Positions 42,534-51,600 of a DNA stretch of 64,000 nt are shown one piece after another. The first letter of the stretch is position 1. Every line of letters begins with the position of its first letter. The translations under genes were made by a program, and so were the position numbers. This stretch comes from Chitinophaga pinensis DSM 2588 (lineage in GTDB: Bacteria > Bacteroidota > Bacteroidia > Chitinophagales > Chitinophagaceae), in assembly GCF_000024005.1 (NCBI RefSeq), contig NC_013132.1, positions 1,612,001 to 1,676,000 of the forward strand, in the 5' to 3' direction. Below the pieces are notes generated by a model. That model ran no database searches. It saw only the letters and a list, made by a program, of their open reading frames with translations, and was not told the origin of the DNA.

Positions 42534-43271
42534 TCAGTGTTTGATAAGTTCCACCAGGATCCCTAAAAGTCCCAGTGAAAGCAAAAATGTAAGCATCCCC
42601 AGCAGATAGGCGGCGAAGGCTTTTAGGTAACTGGTCACTTTCTTTTGGTCAAAGAATTGCCCGATTGCCCATGTACAATATAGTATGGATAATATCCCTG
42701 AAATCTGCATCAGCGATAACTTTGTTAATCCTTCGAAAAACGCAAAGACAGCATAGATCAGCATCGCTATTCCCATGACGAAACATATCAGGATCAGTAT
42801 CTCGAAAAAATTGTAATCATACTTTCTGAAAAAGAGTTTGGTCCAAAAGGCAATACCTAATCCCATTAAGATATTAGCATAACCATAGTGATGTTGTACC
42901 CATGCGAAAATTAAATTCATTGCAGCGTGTTCTGTTTGCTCCGTTCCATGATAGGATATATATTCTTTTTCGATGTGGAATAGGTTAATGATAATTGTAT
43001 AAATGAGTGAGGTGACGATGATGAAGATGATTGGTTTTACCAGTCTGCTCCTGTTTTCTACAATAAACTCCTTTACATTTTTTCCGGGTCTGACGAGCAT
43101 TTCTTTGATAGTATAAAATATGCCTTTTTCAAAATGCAGGATGTGCCATATTTCATGTAAAATATAGTCTTTATCAACTCTTTTAAGCTGCATCGGTTGA
43201 CCACAATTGCCACAAAATTTATTGTCAATTGTAATATTGCAGTGTTTGCAGATCGCTATATTGTTATGCAT
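42534..43271 (-). CDS. DUF3667-type membrane protein with N-terminal zinc ribbon
   Basis: 245 residues. A CxxC...CxxC zinc ribbon opens the protein (ICKHCNITIDNKFCGNCGQP) and about five helices follow (LVKPIIFIIVTSLIYTIIIN, IAMLIYAVFAFFEGLTKL, LLGMLTFLLSLGLLGILVEL). This matches the DUF3667 layout. Function unknown. It stands alone, just outside the IS element. Confidence 0.85.
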   Translation of the reverse strand: MHNNIAICKHCNITIDNKFCGNCGQPMQLKRVDKDYILHEIWHILHFEKGIFYTIKEMLVRPGKNVKEFIVENRSRLVKPIIFIIVTSLIYTIIINLFHIEKEYISYHGTEQTEHAAMNLIFAWVQHHYGYANILMGLGIAFWTKLFFRKYDYNFFEILILICFVMGIAMLIYAVFAFFEGLTKLSLMQISGILSILYCTWAIGQFFDQKKVTSYLKAFAAYLLGMLTFLLSLGLLGILVELIKH

Positions 43272-43806
43272 AGAGGGTGTAGTTTATGGCTTGGATGTCT
43301 TCTTATATCTGTAAAAGGTTTTTGCAAACGTCAGTAGATTTATTTTTTTCTCTGCTACACTTTGGTGTAGAATAGTACGCAGATTACTTGCGTAGTGATG
43401 AATTATTTTGCATTATTTCGACTTACAGTGTTTCGTGTATTCATATACAACTAATGTGGTATAGTGACTATCAGTAGCTTTACGAAACTTCACGTTTCAT
43501 TTGAATTATTTACTGCCAATATTTTGAATGACTATTAGAATTGTTCAACCTATACAAATGAGATATTGTCAAAAATTGTTCGTAGCTATAAATTGTCCAT
43601 CTAAATATTGGGGTCATCCCTGGGTATACTGATCGTTCAAACCTGTTATGTTCTCAAAATACTTATAATCTACCCCTTAGCTTTTGCTAGTGTTGTTATA
43701 AGTGTCAGGGCTCTTCGCATAAGAAGATTAAACTACATGTAATTAATCAACAAGTTGTATGAAAATGTTATCCTATATCTTGCTATTAATATAATAGCCA
43801 TTGTAG
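43272..43806. other. AT-rich intergenic stretch before the IS element
   Basis: 535 bp with no open frame of note and no obvious RNA gene. Short frames here are not supported. It is the left flank of the IS insertion and ends in the target duplication GTAG (43803-43806). Confidence 0.5.
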
Positions 43807-43820
43807 TGTAAGTACCCCGT

Positions 43821-44609
43821 TTAGCAAACAGTATTCTTCTGGAGAATCGTTTCTTCAAGAACCATGTTTTTCCACTCTTCTGGGGTAAGATTATTTAATG
43901 CTTCATGTGGTCTACGCTGATTGTATTCTTCCAGCCACTCCTCTGTTAACTCTCGTACCTGGTTAAGGTCAAAAAATAAGTATGCATCAAGAACAGCCTC
44001 ACGATATAGACGGTTAAACCTTTCTATATATCCGTTTTGCATTGGCTTACCTGGCTGGATGTATTGAACGATGATATTATTCGTTTTGCACCATAGGCAA
44101 AACTTTGTAGAAGTGAACTCCGGTCCATTATCTACTCGTATACTATTCGGCTTACCACGTGTTGTCAATATTCGGTCCAGTACCCGCGTAACCCTCTTGG
44201 CAGATAGGGATGTATCGATCTCAATAGCCAATGCTTCTCTTGAACAGTCATCCATTACATTAAAAGTCCGGAAGCGTCTATTACCAGTCATACTATCACT
44301 CATAAAATCCATACTCCAACTAACGTTAATCATTTGTTGCCTGATCAGTGGTTGCTTTATCCGGGCGGGTAATCGTCTTTTCCCTTTCCTACGTTTGTTG
44401 AGTTTTAATAGCCTATAAACACGGTAAATCCGTTTATGATTCCATTTATGGCCTGCCCTCCGCAAATAAGAGGATAGCTTCCTGAAGCCGTAATTAGGAT
44501 GCTTAAAAGCCAATTCCTGCAATGCAATAATAACTGCATTATCATTCTTACGGCTATTGTAATAGAATTGAGATCGTGGAAAGGATACAAGTCTACAGGC
44601 CCTACTCAC
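43821..44609 (-). CDS. IS3-family transposase OrfB (DDE integrase domain)
   Basis: 262 residues from the GTG at 44609. HTH_21-like segment (ALQELAFKHPNYGFRKLSSY) and rve integrase core with catalytic Asp in SWSMDFMSDSMT, Asp in IRVDNGPEFTS and Glu in NGYIERFNRLYREAV. In practice it is made as an OrfAB fusion by -1 frameshifting, so its frame continues upstream (IAHELVSEEGISVSRACR) to the slippery site at 44672-44678. Intact DDE triad. Confidence 0.94.
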   Translation of the reverse strand: MSRACRLVSFPRSQFYYNSRKNDNAVIIALQELAFKHPNYGFRKLSSYLRRAGHKWNHKRIYRVYRLLKLNKRRKGKRRLPARIKQPLIRQQMINVSWSMDFMSDSMTGNRRFRTFNVMDDCSREALAIEIDTSLSAKRVTRVLDRILTTRGKPNSIRVDNGPEFTSTKFCLWCKTNNIIVQYIQPGKPMQNGYIERFNRLYREAVLDAYLFFDLNQVRELTEEWLEEYNQRRPHEALNNLTPEEWKNMVLEETILQKNTVC

Positions 44610-44641
44610 AGAAATACCTTCTTCACTAACCAGCTCATGCG

Positions 44642-44932
44642 CTATTTGTCTTTGGGTGGCAGGGCCCAGCCTTTTTTTGTGAAGAGATCTTTAAGAAGTT
44701 GATTATCCAGGGATACATCAGCATACATCCTTTTCAGACGCGCATTTTCTTCTTCTAGATCTTTCAAACGCCTTACATCTGAGGCTTCCATACCTCCATA
44801 ACGACTCTTCCAATTATAGAAAGTCGCTTCTGAAATGCCGTGTTGTCGGCAGATCTCTTTGGTCGGTATCCCGGATTCTTGTTGTTTAAGGATAGAAACA
44901 ATCTGGGATTCTGTAAATCTTGTTTTTTTCAT
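44642..44932 (-). CDS. IS3-family transposase OrfA
   Basis: 96 residues. Helix-turn-helix (RFTESQIVSILKQQESGIPT, KEICRQHGISEATFYNWKSR) followed by a leucine-zipper-like coiled coil (RRLKDLEEENARLKRMYADV). A run of seven A at 44672-44678 in the coding strand (ACA AAA AAA GGC) is a standard A-AAA-AAG slippery site that would move ribosomes into OrfB. Confidence 0.93.
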   Translation of the reverse strand: MKKTRFTESQIVSILKQQESGIPTKEICRQHGISEATFYNWKSRYGGMEASDVRRLKDLEEENARLKRMYADVSLDNQLLKDLFTKKGWALPPKDK

Positions 44933-45054
44933 GATGAACAGATTAGTTTAAAATTAACACTTTTATCTAATTTTAAACTGTCTGCCGTTAAGGGGTACTT
45001 ACAGTAGCTGTTGGGTAATCCCCGAGATCCTTATCTAAATATTATTCACCTCAA

Positions 45055-45180
45055 ATGATAATTATAGAAAGAGACGTGTCTCTTAAATTGTTTAACGTGC
45101 CACTAAAAAAACAATCTTTCAATAACATTAAACTGGATGCCGAGCTAATGTCTGATGACAGGAGTTCTCTAATACAATAG
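45055..45180 (+). CDS. Short open frame (41 codons) ahead of the RHS gene
   Basis: ATG at 45055 gives MIIIERDVSLKLFNVPLKKQ and so on to DDRSSLIQ. The stop is 3 nt before the start of the RHS gene. There is no recognisable family and no strong proof of translation. The close coupling makes a leader peptide or a small real gene possible. Confidence 0.3.
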   Translation: MIIIERDVSLKLFNVPLKKQSFNNIKLDAELMSDDRSSLIQ

Positions 45181-45183
45181 GCT

Positions 45184-48100
45184 ATGAAGACTAAAATAAC
45201 AATATTATTATTTGCACTTGTATCGCCATTCATACGTGTTATGGCGCAGGCGCAAGGAGGGCTGGAAATACCCAATTATACGGCGCACTCTCCCAATGTG
45301 GCGGCGCTCGGTCAGTATGGAGAATATAAGGTAGAGCAATCAACGGGTGTACCCTCTATATCAATACCGTTATATACAATAAAGGGAGGGAAATTGGAAC
45401 TGCCAATATCTTTATCTTATCATGCCAGTGGGATAAAGTTAGATCAGGAATCCTCGTTTGTGGGACTTGGATGGACACTGAACGCAGGAGGAGCTATTGC
45501 AAGAGTTGTCAGAGATAAGGCCGATGAGGGAAGCTGGGGATTTTTAATAACCGGTAAATCTATTCCCAATTATAATTCAATTGATGAACTGGACGCCGCG
45601 GGAAAAATTGGTAATAATGCGTATTTGGCTTCCGCTGTAAATCTGGATAAGGAACCGGATAATTTTTCAGTAAACACCAATTTATTTCGTGATGAGTTCT
45701 GCTTGGATAGTACAGGAAGGCTTATAAGTATGAATCTAGATTCAAATAAGTATACCGCCGATTTTGTAAATAATATAATTATTGCAAAGGATAAAGTTGG
45801 TAATACCTACAGATTTGGCAAGGCGCTGGATGGGACGGCTACTGTTGAAACCAGTATTACAAATTATTCCTCTGTTGACGATGGTGTTGCTAACGGAACA
45901 GTTGAAAGCGGGAGATATATATCTGGCTACTATTTATCGGAAATTATTTCTGCAGATAATTCGGATACTATATTTTTTAAGTACAAAAAAGGCCATTATT
46001 TAGAAACGAAGGTAGTAAATACCACCCGTTATATTTTGGATGATGGAGGTCAGCTTTCTACAATTGATGCCAATGGACAAAACTTTGATGCGACAAGCAT
46101 AACATCTATGACCACGACAATTCCAGATGTCCAGGTTCTGGATAAAGTTCTTTTTAGGAATGGTTCACTAGAGTTTACCAGCGCTGATGACAGATTGGAC
46201 TATCCTGGTAATCCCGGTTCCCGTTTTAGAATAACCGGATTTAATGTTTTTGATAGCAAAAGGAATTTGATACAGACGGTAGCGTTTCTGAATAATAGTT
46301 ATTTTGAAAGAACCGCATGGGGGAAGCCATTAATTAACATAGATATCCCTGAGGTTAAGAAAAAGAGTCTGAAATTAAATGGAGTCGCTTTTTATGATAA
46401 AAAAGGAATGTTCATTAATGATTTCAAGTTTGAATATGATGCTACACCATTGCCTCCTAGGAATACAACCCCACAGGACTTCTGGGGGTATTATAATGGA
46501 AAGACCAATGAAACCTTAATTCCTCGTACATTTTATACTAAACTATATGACGGATCCCCGGTTTATGTTGGTTCAAATCGTGACGCTGATTTCAACTATA
46601 TGAAGGCAGGTAGTTTGAAAAAAATTACATACCCGACCGGAGGATATACAGTCTACGATTTCGAGCCTAATTATTACCTTAATAAGCAACAGCAGGAGAA
46701 CAAGGTTGAACGTTTGAAATCTGTCAGTTTGTATGCAATAAACCGTTTACCAAGTTGTGACCTGGTTGATTTTCTTAATGGCGTACCTGCTAATAATAGC
46801 TTAGAATTTACGATCACTGAGGATATTGGATCATCATCAACAAGTGCTAATCTGACTGTAAGTTTCAGTGGATATAAATATACACAGAACGCACAATCCA
46901 TGACCTTCAAGCTGACAAATCTGTCCAATAATTCAGTCTACAACTTTGAGCAGTCGCCAAGTGAAAAGGGACAACGAAAAACAGTAAATCAGCAAATTAC
47001 AATTCATCCGGGAGATAGATTCAGATTAGAGGCCCGGACTAACGGCGTTACAGAATCAGACTTTAGTATATGCAACAGCCCATATATTGAATCTTTGTTG
47101 ACATACAAATATTGGGAGGTCTCAACAATAGAAAATGTACAGCCGATACAGGCGGGTGGTTTAAGAGTAAAAAGGATCTCGAACTACGAATCTAACGATT
47201 CAATTATTACAAGAAAGATGTACGAATATGGTGATACAAAATATAATGTAGGAGTTGGGGAACTTATTACGACGCCAGGAAATAATTTTTATCGTTATCC
47301 CAAATTGTATACTGGTATCAATGCTAGTTCTGATTTGGTGAAAATGATGTGGTTTTCTTCAGAAAGCCAGGTTGAACTTGGATATAATAAAGGTTGTCCG
47401 GTAAACTATACAATGGTACAAGAGAAACTTATTGCACCGGATGGCACCCCCAATGGCAAAACAGAGTACTATTATAATCGCGCCGTAGGAGATTATGAGC
47501 CTAAATCAAGCTGGAAATATCCTTACAATACTATTATTTATCCGAGCTGGCGTAGCAATGACCTTTTGAAGGTGAAGAATTACAAGTATGAGAATAATAA
47601 TTTTGTACCTGTTAGTGCTGTGGAATATGAGTATAATGAATTACCGGTAAGGAAGGTTAAAATCTTAAAATTAATAGAATATGAACCCGATTTATATCAT
47701 GCATTCAATGGGGTACTTTTTATTAATAATCCCAGTCGATTCTATTACTATAACTATTATGTATCATGTGGGAAAATATTGAGGAAGAAGGAAATATCCA
47801 AGGAGTATGTTGGAACAGACTCAATAGTTGTTGAAACAAGCTATGAGTATAATAAATATCATGATATTAACCGGGTATTATCGGTAAATAGTAAACAGGA
47901 ATCTACAGAAACTATAACAAAGTATACAGGTGATATCAATTACAATAACCTCATATCAAAAAACATCCTTGCTTTACCGATACAACAGGAACGGAGGGTA
48001 AATGGGAACGTGACATTTGGTAATATATTAACCTACAATGAAGCAGGAAATGTTGAAGGCCGGGCAATATTTTACTCATCTGCCCCGGTAGCTCCTGTTG

Positions 48101-48573
48101 CATATACTTCCTACACAGTATTACCTCCGCTTTATAAAAAAATGCAGTCACTGGTTTACAATTCTACAACGCAAAATGTGCGGGAAATAATAGATGAAAG
48201 TACGTTTAATACAATTTATTTGTGGAGCTATTCGCGTCAATTTCCTATTGCAGAGATAAAAAATGCCAGCAGTGCAACTATTTCAGCAATATTGGGAAGT
48301 GCAAATATTGCAGCATTCGAGACCAAATCTCCTACTGATGAAGAGGTAAACTTATTCCTTGCGCCTTTAAGGAGTGATGCAAGATTAAAAACCGCTAAAA
48401 TCATTACTTATACATATTCTCCACTTGTTGGAATGACAAGTATGACAGATATCAGAAGATACACAAGTTATTATGAATATGATGGTTTAGGTAGGTTGAG
48501 GGCGGTGAAGGATGGTGATGGTGCAATCCTTAAACTGTATGAATATAAATATGGCGCTTCAATAACTCAATGA
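45184..48573 (+). CDS. Secreted RHS/YD-repeat protein, first of a pair
   Basis: 1129 residues with a signal peptide (MKTKITILLFALVSPFIRVMAQA). The N-terminal part (NVAALGQYGEYKVEQSTGVP, IKLDQESSFVGLGWTLNAGG, AIARVVRDKADEG) resembles the entry region of RHS/SpvB-like shells. YD-type motifs recur near the end (YYEYDGLGRLRAVKDGDG). There is no toxin tail; the protein ends right after LKLYEYKYGAS. It probably forms a shell or partner with the next protein, 45 nt downstream. Base composition is AT-richer than the chromosome around it. Confidence 0.85.
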   Translation: MKTKITILLFALVSPFIRVMAQAQGGLEIPNYTAHSPNVAALGQYGEYKVEQSTGVPSISIPLYTIKGGKLELPISLSYHASGIKLDQESSFVGLGWTLNAGGAIARVVRDKADEGSWGFLITGKSIPNYNSIDELDAAGKIGNNAYLASAVNLDKEPDNFSVNTNLFRDEFCLDSTGRLISMNLDSNKYTADFVNNIIIAKDKVGNTYRFGKALDGTATVETSITNYSSVDDGVANGTVESGRYISGYYLSEIISADNSDTIFFKYKKGHYLETKVVNTTRYILDDGGQLSTIDANGQNFDATSITSMTTTIPDVQVLDKVLFRNGSLEFTSADDRLDYPGNPGSRFRITGFNVFDSKRNLIQTVAFLNNSYFERTAWGKPLINIDIPEVKKKSLKLNGVAFYDKKGMFINDFKFEYDATPLPPRNTTPQDFWGYYNGKTNETLIPRTFYTKLYDGSPVYVGSNRDADFNYMKAGSLKKITYPTGGYTVYDFEPNYYLNKQQQENKVERLKSVSLYAINRLPSCDLVDFLNGVPANNSLEFTITEDIGSSSTSANLTVSFSGYKYTQNAQSMTFKLTNLSNNSVYNFEQSPSEKGQRKTVNQQITIHPGDRFRLEARTNGVTESDFSICNSPYIESLLTYKYWEVSTIENVQPIQAGGLRVKRISNYESNDSIITRKMYEYGDTKYNVGVGELITTPGNNFYRYPKLYTGINASSDLVKMMWFSSESQVELGYNKGCPVNYTMVQEKLIAPDGTPNGKTEYYYNRAVGDYEPKSSWKYPYNTIIYPSWRSNDLLKVKNYKYENNNFVPVSAVEYEYNELPVRKVKILKLIEYEPDLYHAFNGVLFINNPSRFYYYNYYVSCGKILRKKEISKEYVGTDSIVVETSYEYNKYHDINRVLSVNSKQESTETITKYTGDINYNNLISKNILALPIQQERRVNGNVTFGNILTYNEAGNVEGRAIFYSSAPVAPVAYTSYTVLPPLYKKMQSLVYNSTTQNVREIIDESTFNTIYLWSYSRQFPIAEIKNASSATISAILGSANIAAFETKSPTDEEVNLFLAPLRSDARLKTAKIITYTYSPLVGMTSMTDIRRYTSYYEYDGLGRLRAVKDGDGAILKLYEYKYGASITQ

Positions 48574-48618
48574 TTGAACAAACCCGATTTAAGCAATTAA
48601 GATACATTGTAAAGTATT

Positions 48619-51600
48619 ATGAGTATTAATCAGTATATCATAAATATTAAACTATTGGCTGTCGCCATTATTCTGCCGGCAAGTTTATTCGCGCAGAAGC
48701 CAGGTGGAAGCCTGGGAGCCGCAACGCCTGTAACTACTCCTTCTCCATATACACATACCACCATTAATTATGTAAGAACCTGGGAGCCGGAGGCGCCGCT
48801 GAAGGATACGAATGCAATTACCTCTCCAACGAGGTTAGTCAGGGAGGTTAAACAAACTACTGAATATCTCGACGGTTTAGGACGTGCTATACAGAGGGTC
48901 GCGAAGGGAGTAAGTCCCAATGGAAGAGACCTGGTACAAATGTTTATATACGATCCATATGGTCGCGAACAGTATAGTTATCTTCAATATACTCATCAGG
49001 CATCAGGAGATGGTAAATTTAAGCGGGATCCTTTTTCTGCGCAAAACTCTTTTTATAAAAATGGTATTTTAAATCCAGGACTTTCAGGAGAGAATATTTT
49101 TTATACTAAGAAGGAAATTGAATTATCTCCCTTGGATCGGGAATTAAAAATGTATGCTCCGGGGAATAGTTGGATAAATAGACCCGTGGAGACACGTTAT
49201 CTGGTAAATGGAATAGGTGATTCCGTAAGAATCTGGACGATGGGATCCACATTTCCTGTCAGTACTAGTAGTTATGCGAATGGGCAATTGAGCAAAATTG
49301 TTTCAATAAATGAGCACGGAAATCAGACGGTTGAATATAAGGATAAAGATAGCAGGATTATTCTAAAAAAAATACAGATCAGTGACGTTCCCTCTACAGG
49401 TGCATTTGGTTGGCTTTGTACTTACTATGTATATGATGATATGGGAAATCTGCGATATGTAATTCCTCCTTCTGGGGTAGAAGCAATCAAAGGTAACTGG
49501 ACCATAACAGCGGCTGTAGATACTGGCTTATGCTATCACTATCAGTATGACGCTCGTCAGAGGATGATCGTTAAGCGAGCGCCAGGAGCTGGTCGTACTT
49601 TATTGGTTTACGATAGCCGTGACAGAGTTGTATTTGCGCAAGATTCAATACAGCGGTCCAAGGTGCCAATGGAGTGGATAGCAACGTTTTATGATGATCT
49701 GAATCGTCCGACGATGACTGCTATTTATAAAAATACCATCTCGCTTGAGGATTTACAGAAGAGTGTCGATGCCGCAGTTGCTTCAGCAACGATTTCTTAT
49801 GTAGCTCCGGCAAAAGCAGATTTAGCTGTTTATGAACATGACGGGAGGTCTTTATACACGGCAACAAATAGTATTACAGTATTTGAAGACTTTGACTCAG
49901 GTAACGGTGAAATGGTTATGGAAACTAAACCATCTACAGGTGATACAATTTCTTTACTGGCAAACAATCCACTTCCCAATATATCTCCTTCTTTATTAAC
50001 GCCATTGGCTTATACTTTTTATGATAACTATAACTATCCAGGGAAGCTCGCTTTTGTTGGTCTGGATACTGCTCAATTGCAGGTCGCAGATACATTATTC
50101 CCGGATAGAAGACCTGTAACCAATCTTACAGATGGTCTGGTTACAGGTGGTAGAGTGAGAGTGTTGGGAACGGATAATTGGCTTACGACGACAAATTATT
50201 ACGATGATAAGGGAAGGGTGCTGCAGCTTATTAGTGAAAATAATCTTGGAGGTAAAGATGTCATTTCAACTCGTTACAGCTTCAAGGGTGTTATTCTCGC
50301 CAGCTATCTACGTCATCAGAATCCGAAAAGTGTAGTTCCTCAGACGACGGTTCTGACAAGTATGACTTATGATAATGGAGGGCGTCTATTAAATATTACA
50401 AAGAGATTGAATGATGATGTCAGTAAGGAGAAAATAATTGTCTCTAACAGTTACGATGAGTTGGGACGTATGCGTCTTAAACGCTTAGGTGTTTCATCAT
50501 CAGGAGCCTTGCTTGATACTTTGAACTATACTTATAATATACAGGGATGGCCACTAGGAATTAATCGGAATTTTGTTAACAGTGGAAATCTTACATCTAA
50601 CTGGTTTGGTCAGGAGATAAGTTATGATTACGGTTTTACAAACAACCAATATAATGGCAATATTGCAGGTGTAAAGTGGAAAACAAGGGCAGATAGCACC
50701 TATGCTTATGGTTATAGCTATGATAGAGCAAATCGCCTGCTGAGTGCCTTTTTTACGCAAAGAAATGGCGTGAATTGGTCTCAGGGAACGAAAGATTTTT
50801 CTGTCAGTAATTTGAGTTACGATGCCAATGGAAACATTAAAACCATGTTACAGAAAGGATTGGTAGGTACAACTAGCAAAACAATAGATAGCCTCGTATA
50901 TACCTACTCCGCTAACAGTAACAGGCTGCTAGGTGTAAAGGATGTAGATTCATCAATTACAAAGTCTGCAAAGCTGGGTGACTTCATAGATCTTAATACT
51001 GGTGTTCAGGACTATTACTATGATAACAATGGAAACATGGTTGCCGACCAGAACAAAAGAATAACTTCAATTACTTATAATCATCTGAATTTACCGACTG
51101 TAATTACGATGGTGGGAAAAGGAACGATTACCTATACATATGATGCCGCAGGTCGTAAATTGTCGAAAACAGTGATTGATAATACAGGTAACTCTCCTAA
51201 GACTACTGTCACAGACTATGTTGGAGCATTTGTATATAAACAAGATAGTCTTGAATTCATAAGTCACGAAGAGGGCAGAATAAGACCTGTTTATAAAACA
51301 GGAGAGTCGGTTCGGTATGCTTATGATTATTTTGAAAAAGATCATCTCGGTAACATCAGGACTGTGCTCACAGACCAGACTGACTTTACTATGTACGCAG
51401 CTTCAATGGAAGTGGATGCAGGGGCGAAAGAAGCCGCTTTATTCAGTAATATAGAAGAAACAAGGGTAGAAACTCCCACCGGTTATCCACAGGATAATAC
51501 AACAGAAAAAAACAAATCAGTTGCCCGGTTAAATGGTAAGACAGGTGGGAAAAAAATTGGTCCATCACTTGTGTTACGGGTAATGGCAGGTGATACTGTA

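Larger units (their letters stand above)
43807..45003 (-). mobile_element. IS3-family insertion sequence (IS407-like group), apparently intact
   Basis: 1197 bp. Both ends read TGTAAGTACCCC inward, with imperfect similarity continuing (GCAAACAGT against GCAGACAGT). A 4-bp target duplication GTAG flanks it (43803-43806 and 45004-45007). It carries OrfA and OrfB with a frameshift signal. The element sits between the DUF3667 gene and the first RHS gene. Confidence 0.93.
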
